In this document: positions 15,527-23,918 of the stretch, piece by piece | How the letters are laid out: every line of letters begins with the position of its first letter | How positions within the stretch are numbered: position 1 is the first letter of the stretch | From: DATFKA01 sp035268885 | Lineage (GTDB): Bacteria; Bacteroidota; Bacteroidia; Chitinophagales; Saprospiraceae | Direction of reading: 5' to 3' | DNA length: 64,000 nt | Assembly: GCA_035268885.1 (NCBI GenBank) | Contig: DATFKA010000094.1 | Span: 1-64,000, forward strand | Notes under the pieces: model-generated | The model's input: only the letters and a program-made list of their open reading frames with translations | Told to the model about the DNA's origin: nothing | The model's database searches: none | Translations under genes and position numbers: made by a program

Positions 15527-16921
15527 GTGAGTAAGGAAAAGAAATACGCAATAATTGATGTCGAGACGACGGGGGGACGGGCATCCCGGCACCGGATCAC
15601 CGAGATCGCCATTGTGCTGCACGATGGTCAGCGCGTCCTGGATCGCTGGAGTAGTCTGGTTAATCCAGAGACTTACATTCCGGCGGGGATCACCGAGCTG
15701 ACGGGGATTACGCAGGCTATGGTAGCGGATGCCCCCAAGTTTTACGAGATTGCCAAAGAGGTGGTAGAACGTACGCAGGATGCCATCTTTGTGGCCCACA
15801 ATGCTCGCTTTGATTATAGCTTCGTGCAGGAAGAATTTCGACGTTTGGGGTATACTTATATGCGGAAACACCTCTGTACCGTTCGTTTAAGCCGGAAGGC
15901 CTTTCCCGGTTTTCCCAGTTATAGCTTGGGACGTCTTTGTAAGCGTTTGGGGATTACGAACGAAGCGCGGCATCGCGCCCTGGGAGACGCTATGGCCACG
16001 GCAGAATTACTGGGGCGAATTCTAGCTAAGGAGGATAGTCAGGCCTCGGCTCACGAGATGGTTAACCTGGGCATTAAAGAGTCTTTATTACCTAAGAATA
16101 TCAGTCTGGATAAGATTCACGCTTTGCCGGAAGGCTGCGGCGTATACTACTTTCACGATGCTTCCGGCGAAGTGGTTTACGTGGGGAAAAGTATTCACAT
16201 CAAAAAAAGAGTGGCGGAGCATTTCGCCAAAAAGACCGATAAAGCCCGTAAACTACAGCAGCAGGTACACGAGATTACTTACGAGCTGACCGGTAGCGAA
16301 TTGATCGCCTTATTGTTGGAGTCTTATGAGATCAAACGTTTACGTCCGCGCATTAATCGTGCCCAAAAGGTGCGCAATTTCCCCTTTGTCGTGCATAGCT
16401 GGATCAACGAGCAGGGCTATCGCTGCTTTGGCGTGGATCAGGTGACGGCGAAAGAGCGCAAAAACCTGGAAGTGATATCGGAATATCCCAAGTTGGGCCA
16501 TGCCAAAAATGCCGTAGAGCGTGCTCGCCGTCATTTTGAATTATGCGATCACTTTTGTAAAAGTCACGCGCCTAAATCCCCCTGTTTTTATTTTCACCTT
16601 AAGCAGTGTCTCGGTGCCTGTGCCGAACAGGAAGCGCCGGAAGCTTACAATGACAGAGCAGCCGGGGCACTGGAATACCTCACCAATATTTTTGAAGAAG
16701 ATTTTTTTGTCTTGGATCAGGGCCGTACGGCCGAAGAGTACGCCGTCGTACAGGTGAAGGATGGCAATTATTATGGCTTTGGCTACTTACATAAGGAATC
16801 GCAGGAAGAAGGACCAGAGGCCTTGGAGGGTACCATTAAAACCTATCCCGGGAATCCGGAAACCAGACGGATTATCCAGCGGTTTTTGAGCAAAGCAAAG
16901 TCCTATAAGATTGTTAGGTAA
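15527..16921 (+). CDS. DnaQ-like exonuclease fused to GIY-YIG nuclease (Cho/UvrC-like)
   Basis: A protein of about 464 residues with two nuclease modules. The N-terminal ~170 residues are a DEDDh 3'-5' exonuclease: IIDVETTG, VAHNARFDYSF and the HRALGDAMAT block carry the acidic and His residues. From about residue 200 a GIY-YIG domain follows (LPEGCGVYYFHDASGEVVYV, GKSIHIKKRVAEHF), then a region like the UvrC N-terminal half with Cys residues (CDHFCKSHAPKSPCFYFHLK, QCLGACAEQEAPEAY). The layout matches the long Cho/UvrC-homologue proteins annotated as 'exonuclease domain-containing'. The start could be GTG 15527 (VSKEKKYAIID) or TTG 15491; GTG is preferred because the upstream part is close to the divergent gene's start. 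Probable role: DNA repair. Confidence 0.85.
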   Translation: MSKEKKYAIIDVETTGGRASRHRITEIAIVLHDGQRVLDRWSSLVNPETYIPAGITELTGITQAMVADAPKFYEIAKEVVERTQDAIFVAHNARFDYSFVQEEFRRLGYTYMRKHLCTVRLSRKAFPGFPSYSLGRLCKRLGITNEARHRALGDAMATAELLGRILAKEDSQASAHEMVNLGIKESLLPKNISLDKIHALPEGCGVYYFHDASGEVVYVGKSIHIKKRVAEHFAKKTDKARKLQQQVHEITYELTGSELIALLLESYEIKRLRPRINRAQKVRNFPFVVHSWINEQGYRCFGVDQVTAKERKNLEVISEYPKLGHAKNAVERARRHFELCDHFCKSHAPKSPCFYFHLKQCLGACAEQEAPEAYNDRAAGALEYLTNIFEEDFFVLDQGRTAEEYAVVQVKDGNYYGFGYLHKESQEEGPEALEGTIKTYPGNPETRRIIQRFLSKAKSYKIVR

Positions 16922-16930
16922 TAGAAACGC

Positions 16931-17752
16931 TTATGCCGGAGGAAACCGTTTTATAAAATCGGCCATCTGCGTTTGCAGGTTTTGGGCGGAAGCCCGGGCC
17001 GCTCTGGCGAAGTCTGCTCCTGAACTGGCGTATAGGATGCCCCGTGAAGAATTGACGAGTAAGCCACCGTGATCATTCCAGCCGTATTCACTGACTTTGG
17101 CCAAATCGCCACCCTGAGCACCAATACCAGGTACCAGCAGGAAGTGATCCGGAGCAATGGCCCGAATTTCTTTGAATTTTTCGGGATGGGTAGCTCCAAC
17201 GACAAACATCAATTGCTCGGGATTGGCCCAACTCATGGCTTTACGCATGACTTTCTCATAGAGAGGTTGTCCGTTCTCCTGAGTGGTCATCTGAAAGTCT
17301 TGAGAACCCTGATTGGAGGTGAGGGCTAGTAAAATGACCCATTTGCCTTCAAATTCGAGAAAAGGACGGACCGAATCCACGCCCATATAAGGCGCTACGG
17401 TTACCGAATCAAAATTCATTTGTTCAAAGAAAGCACTGGCGTAGCGCCGGGAGGTATTGCCAATATCGCCTCGCTTGGCATCGGCAATCGTGAAATGTGT
17501 ATCCGGAATGTATTCGAGTGTCTTTTGTAAGGAGATCCAGCCTTGTGGGCCCATAGCCTCGTAGAAGGCCAAATTGGGTTTGTAGGCTACGCAGAGATCC
17601 TGAGTGGCGTCAATGATTGCTTTGTTAAAAGCAAAGATGGGATCTTTTTCCTGCTTTACACTTTCGGGAAGGCGCTCGGGGGCCGTGTCAAGTCCGACAC
17701 ATAAGTAACTTTTTTTCTCCAGGATTTGCTGATAAAGTTCGGCTCTCGTCAT
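16931..17752 (-). CDS. pyrF: Orotidine-5'-phosphate decarboxylase
   Basis: A 273-residue enzyme of the type 2 PyrF group. It converts OMP to UMP, the last step of de novo pyrimidine synthesis. Evidence: N-terminal SYLCVGLDTAPERLP, the AFNKAIIDATQDLCVAYKPN block, the catalytic DxKxxD motif in TIADAKRGDIGNTS, and the phosphate-binding end LLVPGIGAQGGDLAKV with LVNSSRGILYAS. The start at ATG 17752 (MTRAELYQQI) fits the family; a longer frame to 17797 would overlap the nfu gene. It lies 13 bases after nfu and is probably the last gene of the mrp-nfu-pyrF unit. Confidence 0.95.
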   Translation of the reverse strand: MTRAELYQQILEKKSYLCVGLDTAPERLPESVKQEKDPIFAFNKAIIDATQDLCVAYKPNLAFYEAMGPQGWISLQKTLEYIPDTHFTIADAKRGDIGNTSRRYASAFFEQMNFDSVTVAPYMGVDSVRPFLEFEGKWVILLALTSNQGSQDFQMTTQENGQPLYEKVMRKAMSWANPEQLMFVVGATHPEKFKEIRAIAPDHFLLVPGIGAQGGDLAKVSEYGWNDHGGLLVNSSRGILYASSGADFARAARASAQNLQTQMADFIKRFPPA

Positions 17753-17765
17753 GTGATTGGTATGC

Positions 17766-18017
17766 TTAGACCGTAATTCCATTGATGGCGCGTACACCCG
17801 TGATCTCGGGGATTTTACTGCGTATGGCCTGTTCGAGGCCTGCCTTCATGGTCATCGTCGACATATTACAGCTTTGGCAAGTGCCCAGCCATTTGATTAC
17901 CACAACTTTATCTTCTGTATAATCCACTACTTCGACGTTGCCACCGTCCACTTTTAAATGGGGTCGGACATCGTCTAATGCGGAATCGATTTTAGAAAGT
18001 ATTTCTGCTTTGCTCAT
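17766..18017 (-). CDS. NifU-like (Nfu) iron-sulfur carrier
   Basis: An 83-residue protein consisting of the Nfu domain alone. The fold signature DDVRPHLKVDGGNVEVVDY is followed by the cluster-binding CxxC in WLGTCQSCNMSTMTMK. Such proteins hold a bridging [4Fe-4S] cluster as a dimer and pass it to target proteins. It lies between the Mrp-type ATPase (37 bases upstream) and pyrF, suggesting a small Fe-S maturation operon. The IscA-like gene at 27005 may act with it though it is 9 kb away. Confidence 0.92.
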   Translation of the reverse strand: MSKAEILSKIDSALDDVRPHLKVDGGNVEVVDYTEDKVVVIKWLGTCQSCNMSTMTMKAGLEQAIRSKIPEITGVRAINGITV

Positions 18018-18054
18018 GTTGCTACGTTTTTTAAGGTGGAAATCCGATCAAAAT

Positions 18055-19155
18055 TTATTGTACATCCACTTTGCGGCTTGGGGCTAATTTTTCATTTCTG
18101 ATCCTGGTTTGCTCAGCGGTATTTTGGGCCACCTCGAGAAAGGCCTTGCGCGTAATCGCCTTGTCTTTATCCAGGACGATAGGCTTTCCGGCGTCCCCGG
18201 CTTCCCGTATGCCCTGAACAATAGGGATTTGCCCCAGGAAAGCAGAATTACTCTGTTTGACTAATTTTTCTCCACCGCCCTGGCCAAAGAGATAATACTT
18301 ATTATTGGGCAACTCTTCGGGAGTGAACCAGCTCATATTCTCAACCACCCCCAGAATAGGAACATTCACGGAGGGGAGTCCGAACATATTGACGGCCTTC
18401 ACGGCATCTACCACGGCTACCTCCTGAGGTGTGGTCACCATTACCGCGCCCGTAACGGGTACGGTCTGGACCAGGCTGAGCTGCACATCGCCCGTCCCGG
18501 GAGGCAGATCAACGATCATGTAATCCAGGGGTGGCCAGATGGTATCCTGGAAAAATTGTTTTATGATGGCTCCCAGGCGAGGGCCCCGAAGGACAACGGC
18601 TTGCTCCGGCTCGATAATAAAGCCAATCGACATGACCTGAATCCCGTAGGCTTCCAGGGGTAGGATCTTTGGCTTATCGTAGACGGACTGTACTTTAGGC
18701 CTTTGCCCTTGTAAGTTCAGCATAGTCGGAATGGAGGGGCCGTAGAGGTCGGCGTCAATAAGACCAACGGTGGCTCCTAATTCCTTGAGCCCCAGAGCCA
18801 GGTTTACCGCGACGGTAGATTTTCCGACGCCACCTTTCCCTGAGGCTACGGCAATGATATTTTTGATATGAGAAAAGGGATTATTGGGCTTTGGTGAAGC
18901 CGCTTGTCCGGCCTTGGCCATCATGTGTACGTTGACATCGGCCCCGGGGTAAACTTCCTGGATGGCGGCGATACAAGCAAAGTTTAATTCCTGTTTGTAT
19001 TCACTGCTGAGGGAAGGTAATTCCAGGGTGAAATTCACCTGCTGCCCCTGTACGTCCAGGTCCCGCACCATATTCATGGTGATGACGTCCTGCCCGGTAT
19101 TGGGATCCATTACTTTCGTAAGTGCGCTAACGATATGTTTCGTTTCTATTGCCAT
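18055..19155 (-). CDS. Mrp/ApbC-type P-loop ATPase for Fe-S assembly
   Basis: A 366-residue protein with an N-terminal DUF59/MIP18-like domain (residues ~1-85) and a deviant Walker A GKGGVGKS at about 106-113, then GLIDADLYGPSIPTML, VLRGPRLGAIIKQFF, YMIVDLPPGTGDVQLSL and ATPQEVAVVDA-like TTPQEVAVVDAVKAVNMF. This order identifies the Mrp/NBP35 family of cluster carrier ATPases. The CxxC that binds the bridging cluster in E. coli ApbC is replaced here by a segment reading FTPEELPNNKYYLFGQGGGE, so cluster binding, if any, must use other residues. First gene of the minus-strand unit with nfu and pyrF; a good promoter precedes it. Confidence 0.92.
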   Translation of the reverse strand: MAIETKHIVSALTKVMDPNTGQDVITMNMVRDLDVQGQQVNFTLELPSLSSEYKQELNFACIAAIQEVYPGADVNVHMMAKAGQAASPKPNNPFSHIKNIIAVASGKGGVGKSTVAVNLALGLKELGATVGLIDADLYGPSIPTMLNLQGQRPKVQSVYDKPKILPLEAYGIQVMSIGFIIEPEQAVVLRGPRLGAIIKQFFQDTIWPPLDYMIVDLPPGTGDVQLSLVQTVPVTGAVMVTTPQEVAVVDAVKAVNMFGLPSVNVPILGVVENMSWFTPEELPNNKYYLFGQGGGEKLVKQSNSAFLGQIPIVQGIREAGDAGKPIVLDKDKAITRKAFLEVAQNTAEQTRIRNEKLAPSRKVDVQ

Positions 19156-19183
19156 TGCTCTTATAGTCTATGTCATTAAGATA

Positions 19184-19212
19184 CAAAAATACAAACAATA
19201 CCGAGGATCAAA
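19184..19212 (-). promoter_or_regulatory. Bacteroidota-type promoter for the mrp-nfu-pyrF unit
   Basis: On the minus strand TTTG (19212-19209) and TATTTTTG (19191-19184) are 17 bases apart, matching the -33 TTTG and -7 TAnnTTTG boxes established in Bacteroides. Initiation would fall about 20-25 bases before the mrp ATG at 19155. Confidence 0.65.
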
Positions 19213-19363
19213 GAGTTCTGCCTTATGAATTGTTATCCTATCTGGAATAGATACATCAAAATGACAAAAGCCAGCAGGTGAGGATTGACCGGCGCCAGAA
19301 CAAAATACCGGGGGAAAAGGGCAAATTTTAAGCCGAAGGATAAATTTTAAACATTCTCTTACT

Positions 19364-19371
19364 TACATTTG
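19364..19371 (+). promoter_or_regulatory. -7 box (TACATTTG) just before the RibF fusion gene
   Basis: TACATTTG fits TAnnTTTG and ends only 7 bases before the ATG pair at 19379/19382, so the message would be leaderless or nearly so. The expected -33 region is T-rich (TAAATTTTAA near 19341) but has no exact TTTG. Confidence 0.5.
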
Positions 19372-19378
19372 CACTGCT

Positions 19379-21367
19379 ATGATGGTACACCATGATTTAA
19401 ATGAATTACCTGCTTTTCAAAATGCAGTGATCACAATTGGCTCTTTTGATGGACTACATCTGGGACACCAAAAGATTATTGAGCACGTTCGGCAATTGGC
19501 CAAGCAGGTGGAGGGAGAAAGTATTTTGATTACTTTCCATCCGCATCCGAGATTGGTGATTTATCCCAAAGACAACTCATTACGCTTATTGAGCACCATT
19601 GACGAAAAGGTCCGCTTGCTGGAGACTTTTGGTCTTGATCACCTGGTGATTGTACCATTCTCTACAGATTTTTCCCAGCAGTCGGCCGACGAGTATATTG
19701 TTAACTTCCTGGTGGGGAAATTCCATCCTAGCTATATTGTAATCGGTTACGACCACCGTTTTGGACTCAACCGACAGGGGGATATTGATTTTCTTCGCCA
19801 CTATCAGGATACTTACGGCTATCAGATCAAAGAAATTCCACGTCAGGATATTGATGACCTGGGCGTTAGTTCTACTAAAATTCGCAAGGCCTTACAAGCC
19901 GGGAAAATAAAGAAAGCCAATCGGCTACTGGGACAAGCCTACACCCTTTCGGGAAAGGTTGTACACGGCCAACAAATTGGGCAATCGCTCGGATTTCCAA
20001 CTGCCAATCTTGAAATTAATCATACCCATAAACTCGTTCCACCCAACGGTATCTACGCGGTGCAGGTCTTTCACCGGGAATCCGTCTACGGCGGCATGCT
20101 CTACATTGGTGATCGGCCTAGTATCAAAGAGCACAACAACCAAACGATCGAGGTGAATATCTTTGATTTTGATCAGCGGATCTACGGGGATAATCTGGTT
20201 TTAGAACTCGTCGACTTTATCCGTGGCGATCAGCAGTATGGCACCCTGACGGAACTGAGTGCACAACTGGCAAAAGACAAACAGGCTGCACTGGAAATCC
20301 TTGCGATTGAGCAGACAACGCCCCTTCCCAGGTATGAGGCTAAGGTGGCGATTGTGATTTTGAATTACAATGGGAAAACTTATCTGGAGACCTTTTTACC
20401 CACTGTGAAGACCAGTGCCTACCAGCATCTGGAGATTATCGTGGCGGATAATGGATCAACCGATCAATCCCTGGATTTCATGGCTGCCGAGTATCCGAAT
20501 GTGCGCATCATCGACCTTCAGGAAAATTATGGCTTTGCGGAGGGCTATAATCGGGCTCTGGAGCAGGTGGAAGCAGATTATTTTGTACTCCTTAATTCCG
20601 ATGTGGAAGTAACGCCTGGCTGGATTACGCCCATCATTGATCTCATGGAAAAGGATAAGGAAATTGCGGCTTGCCAGCCTAAAATAAGATCTTATGAGCA
20701 GCGGGATCATTTTGAGTACGCCGGCGCTAGTGGGGGCTGGTTAGACTTTTTGGGTTATCCCTTTTGTCGGGGCCGTATTTTTAATACCATCGAAGCCGAT
20801 ACCGGGCAGTATGATGATGTGCAGGAAATTTTCTGGGCTTCCGGAGCGGCTATGTTTATTCGGAGTCGCTTATTTAAGCAGATCGATGGTTTTGATGGGG
20901 ACTATTTTGCCCATGCCGAGGAAATCGATCTTTGCTGGCGTTTGAAAAGAGCAGGCTATAAAATCATGGTACAGCCCAAATCGGTAGTTTATCACGTAGG
21001 TGGAGGCACCCTGAATTATACCACGCCTTTTAAGACCTATCTTAATTTCAGGAATACGCTGTACACCATACTAAAGAACGAACCCATACAGAAATTACTT
21101 TGGTTGATTCCACTTCGTCTGATATTAGATGGCCTGGCGGCCGGATTATTCTTTTCGCAGCGAAAATTCCCTCATATTCGTTCTATATTGCGGGCACATG
21201 GGCGCTTTTATACCTCCTTCCGGAAAACGTGGCGCAAGCGACAGGCCTACAATGAGAAGATCCGCCAATTAAGTATTCAACCGGAGCCCAATCTAAAAGG
21301 CCAATATCGTGCGAGTATTGTCTGGAAATATTATGCCACTAAGAAAAGGTACTTTTACAAGCTGTAA
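19379..21367 (+). CDS. RibF (riboflavin kinase/FAD synthetase) fused to a family 2 glycosyltransferase
   Basis: One uninterrupted 662-residue frame joins two unrelated enzymes. Residues 1-~310 are a complete bifunctional RibF: the FMN adenylyltransferase part has GSFDGLHLGH (HxGH at 27-30) and the SSTKIRKAL motif; the riboflavin kinase part has GFPTAN (205-210) and NGIYAVQV. From about residue 323 a GT-A glycosyltransferase follows (VAIVILNYNGKTYLE, IIVADNGSTDQS, the metal-binding NSDVEV near 406-411, and the acceptor-loop-like HAEEIDLCWRLKRAGYKI). A hydrophobic stretch near 573-592 may touch the membrane. RibF would make FMN and FAD; the transferase would act on an unknown cell-surface glycan. 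It heads a tight gene group with a pseudouridine synthase and a GT39 gene. No frameshift or stop marks the junction. Confidence 0.85.
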   Translation: MMVHHDLNELPAFQNAVITIGSFDGLHLGHQKIIEHVRQLAKQVEGESILITFHPHPRLVIYPKDNSLRLLSTIDEKVRLLETFGLDHLVIVPFSTDFSQQSADEYIVNFLVGKFHPSYIVIGYDHRFGLNRQGDIDFLRHYQDTYGYQIKEIPRQDIDDLGVSSTKIRKALQAGKIKKANRLLGQAYTLSGKVVHGQQIGQSLGFPTANLEINHTHKLVPPNGIYAVQVFHRESVYGGMLYIGDRPSIKEHNNQTIEVNIFDFDQRIYGDNLVLELVDFIRGDQQYGTLTELSAQLAKDKQAALEILAIEQTTPLPRYEAKVAIVILNYNGKTYLETFLPTVKTSAYQHLEIIVADNGSTDQSLDFMAAEYPNVRIIDLQENYGFAEGYNRALEQVEADYFVLLNSDVEVTPGWITPIIDLMEKDKEIAACQPKIRSYEQRDHFEYAGASGGWLDFLGYPFCRGRIFNTIEADTGQYDDVQEIFWASGAAMFIRSRLFKQIDGFDGDYFAHAEEIDLCWRLKRAGYKIMVQPKSVVYHVGGGTLNYTTPFKTYLNFRNTLYTILKNEPIQKLLWLIPLRLILDGLAAGLFFSQRKFPHIRSILRAHGRFYTSFRKTWRKRQAYNEKIRQLSIQPEPNLKGQYRASIVWKYYATKKRYFYKL

Positions 21368-21369
21368 TT

Positions 21370-22095
21370 ATGAAGAAGCTGGAAATCCTGTACCAGGATA
21401 AATACCTGATCGTCGTCAACAAACCGGCTGATGTACTATCGATACCGGATCGTTTTGTGCCGGAAAAGCCAAATCTCCTGGATATACTCCGAAAAGAATT
21501 TGGGCAGGTCTGGGTTGTGCATCGCCTGGATAAAGCCACCAGTGGGGTCATTTGTTTTGCGCTCGACGCCGATACGCATAAAGCGCTGTCCATGCAATTT
21601 CAGGAAAGAAAAGTGAAGAAACTGTATCATGCTCTGGTGGAGGGCTGTCCCCTTTCGGAAAAAGGAGAGATTGACCGGGCCATTGCTGCGCATCCGACGA
21701 TCGCCGGAAAGATGATGCCGTCTTCGAAGGGGAAAGCTGCTCGGACGGATTACCGGGTGCTGACGCGCTATCGCGATTGCGCTTTACTGGAAGCCGATAT
21801 CAAGACTGGGCGTACACATCAGATACGGGTGCATTTTAGTAGTCTGGGGCATCCTCTAATGGTGGACCCCCTCTACGGGAAACGCGAGGCGCTTTTTCTT
21901 TCCGAGATCAAAAGGAAAAATTTTCGGTTGGGAAAAAATACGGAGGAGCGACCGCTACTGAGCCGCCTGTCTCTGCATGCGCATTCACTGGAGATTCAAC
22001 ATCCCCACCGGGAAGAATTACTACAAGTCGAGGCACCCTATTTCAAAGATTTTCGCGCCGTGCTGAATCAGTTAAACAAATGGAATGCCCTTTGA
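21370..22095 (+). CDS. RluA-family RNA pseudouridine synthase
   Basis: A 241-residue enzyme that isomerises uridine to pseudouridine in rRNA or tRNA. The catalytic motif HRLDKATSGV (Asp near residue 55) and the later blocks ARTDYRVL, LLEADIKTGRTHQIRVHFSS and HPLMVDPLYG are typical of the RluA/RluC/RluD group. It has no S4 domain, so it is one of the short forms; the precise target base cannot be read. ATG 21370 follows the fusion gene's stop by 2 bases, and its own stop TGA is one base before the next gene's ATG, so the three are clearly co-transcribed. Confidence 0.92.
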   Translation: MKKLEILYQDKYLIVVNKPADVLSIPDRFVPEKPNLLDILRKEFGQVWVVHRLDKATSGVICFALDADTHKALSMQFQERKVKKLYHALVEGCPLSEKGEIDRAIAAHPTIAGKMMPSSKGKAARTDYRVLTRYRDCALLEADIKTGRTHQIRVHFSSLGHPLMVDPLYGKREALFLSEIKRKNFRLGKNTEERPLLSRLSLHAHSLEIQHPHREELLQVEAPYFKDFRAVLNQLNKWNAL

Positions 22096-22096
22096 T

Positions 22097-23776
22097 ATGA
22101 ATAAGCAAGAGACTATACGGCATTCGTTCTTTTGGGCGCTGGTCGCCGCGATCCTCTTTATTCCCTTTTTAGGGGGCGTTCATCTTTTTGACTGGGATGA
22201 GATTAATTTTGCAGAGATCAGTCGGGAAATGATCCTGCAGCGCGACTACCTGAGGGTGTCCATTGATTTTGAGCCCTTTTACCAAAAACCACCTTTTTTC
22301 TTTTGGTTACAGGTCTTATCGATGAAACTGTTCGGGATAAGCGAGTTTGCGGCCCGTCTGCCCAATGCGCTGTGCGGTATCATTACCATTGTGCTGCTTT
22401 ACAATCTAGGACGGCGATTGTATACGCCGGTATTTGGCCACTTTTGGGCATTGGCCTACCTGGGGTCGGTATTACCTTTTCTGTATTTCAAGTCCGGGAT
22501 CATTGATCCCTGGTTTAACCTGTTTATTTTTCTGGGCCTTTATTATGCCATTCTGTATTATTGGAAAAAGGAGGGTTTCGCCTACGATTTACGTCGCGCC
22601 TCCTGGTACTATTTGTTCTGGGCGGGGCTTTTTACGGGTTTAGGTATTTTGACGAAGGGGCCGGTGGCTTTTCTCGTCATTAGTTTGACCTTCTTTGTGT
22701 ATTGGGTGTATCAGCGCTTCCGCTTTTACATTACGATCCCCGCTTATTTATTCTTCACGGTGATTGCCTTTTTACTGACGGCGACCTGGTTTGGTATCGA
22801 GACTCTGATCAATGGGCCGGACTTTGTGAAGGCTTTCTTTGCCTATAATGTAGAATTAGCGACTACGGAGAGTGCCGGACACGGCGGTTTTCCGGGCTAC
22901 CATTTTGTGGTTTTGTTGTTAGGGGTGTTTCCGGCATCGGTTTTTGCGCTACGGGCCTTTGGCAAGCTACCTTCGGCGGAGCAAGATTACCAAAACGATT
23001 TTCGCATCTGGATGAAGTATATTTTCTGGGTCGTCTTGATCCTGTTTACGATTGTCGAATCTAAAATCGTGCATTATTCCAGCATGTGCTACTTCCCGCT
23101 TACCTACCTGGGGGCTTTAGTACTTTATCATTTTTATCAAAAAAAGCTAGACTATCGTCCCTGGCTGAATTATGTCCTTTGGGGTATTGCGCTGATTTAT
23201 CTTTTGGTGATCCTGGGCTTTACCGTCATCGGGCAAAATATTGAGCAGTTACAAAGGCTGGTGGATGATCCTTTTGCGAAAGCCAATATGGATGCCCAGG
23301 TGAACTGGACCGGCTGGGAGGCAGTACCGGCGGTCGTACTGATCGCTATGCTCTGGTCTTTTCACTACTTCCGTAAAAAAGAAGAATGGCAAAAGGCCGT
23401 TACTTTTTTATTCGGAGGAGGCAGTTTGTTTGTGTTGCTTATGCTGGTTTCCTTTATTAGACGGGTGGAAGGCTATTCCCAAAGGGCCAATATTGCGTTC
23501 TTTGAATCGCTGCGGGGCGAAGATGCCTACGTTTACACCTATGGCTACAAGTCATTTGCACACCTGTACTATACGGACAAGGAAGCGGACCCCGACGCTG
23601 CCATTTACGAGGTGCCGAAAGCAGAAAGGGAATCCTGGCTGATGACCGGGCAAGTGGATAAACCGGTTTATTTTTCGGTGCGGATACATCGGGCGGATGT
23701 ATTAAGAGCGCAGGAAGACTTTGAAGAACTATATGAAAAAAATGGCTTCGTTTTTTTTAAACGAAGCCATCCGTAG
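22097..23776 (+). CDS. GT39-type membrane glycosyltransferase (ArnT/PMT-like)
   Basis: A 559-residue membrane protein with about ten or more hydrophobic helices. The first periplasmic loop has the acidic motif WDEINFAEISREMI and KPPFFFWL, the hallmark of the ArnT/PMT-type family that moves sugars from polyprenyl carriers onto lipid A or proteins. Start at ATG 22097 (MNKQETIRHSFFWALV); an ATG at 22085 inside rluA is less likely. It is the third gene of the fusion-rluA-GT39 group, and the family 2 transferase half of the fusion could make the lipid-linked sugar donor, though that is only positional inference. Its last codons form a perfect hairpin. Confidence 0.85.
   Translation: MNKQETIRHSFFWALVAAILFIPFLGGVHLFDWDEINFAEISREMILQRDYLRVSIDFEPFYQKPPFFFWLQVLSMKLFGISEFAARLPNALCGIITIVLLYNLGRRLYTPVFGHFWALAYLGSVLPFLYFKSGIIDPWFNLFIFLGLYYAILYYWKKEGFAYDLRRASWYYLFWAGLFTGLGILTKGPVAFLVISLTFFVYWVYQRFRFYITIPAYLFFTVIAFLLTATWFGIETLINGPDFVKAFFAYNVELATTESAGHGGFPGYHFVVLLLGVFPASVFALRAFGKLPSAEQDYQNDFRIWMKYIFWVVLILFTIVESKIVHYSSMCYFPLTYLGALVLYHFYQKKLDYRPWLNYVLWGIALIYLLVILGFTVIGQNIEQLQRLVDDPFAKANMDAQVNWTGWEAVPAVVLIAMLWSFHYFRKKEEWQKAVTFLFGGGSLFVLLMLVSFIRRVEGYSQRANIAFFESLRGEDAYVYTYGYKSFAHLYYTDKEADPDAAIYEVPKAERESWLMTGQVDKPVYFSVRIHRADVLRAQEDFEELYEKNGFVFFKRSHP
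23742..23770 (+). repeat. Perfect hairpin inside the last codons of the GT39 gene
   Basis: ATGGCTTCGTTT (23742-23753) and AAACGAAGCCAT (23759-23770) form a perfect 12-bp stem around a loop of five T. It encodes the end of the protein (NGFVFFKRSH) and stops six bases before the end of the gene. It lacks a following T-run, so it is not a normal intrinsic terminator. Confidence 0.6.
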
Positions 23777-23868
23777 TGCTGATTCCTGAATTCAGACTTT
23801 TTTCACAGAACCATTTACTGCTGATCCCGTTTAGTCGACAAAGGTTTTAGTTAAAAGTAGTTTTGTAC

Positions 23869-23907
23869 AACGCACATGGATCAGTAGATTTTTGTGCGTT
23901 TTTTTTA
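23869..23907 (+). terminator. Intrinsic terminator after the GT39 gene
   Basis: AACGCACA (23869-23876) pairs with TGTGCGTT (23893-23900) and is followed by a T-run. The 16-base loop is long, but the position at the end of the plus-strand group, just before a convergent gene end, fits termination. Confidence 0.7.
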
Positions 23908-23918
23908 TAACTTCTTTA

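Noticed and set aside
15486..15584. Longer N-terminus for the DUF1343 gene
   Set aside because: The extra residues precede a clear lipoprotein signal and overlap the divergent exonuclease gene's start.
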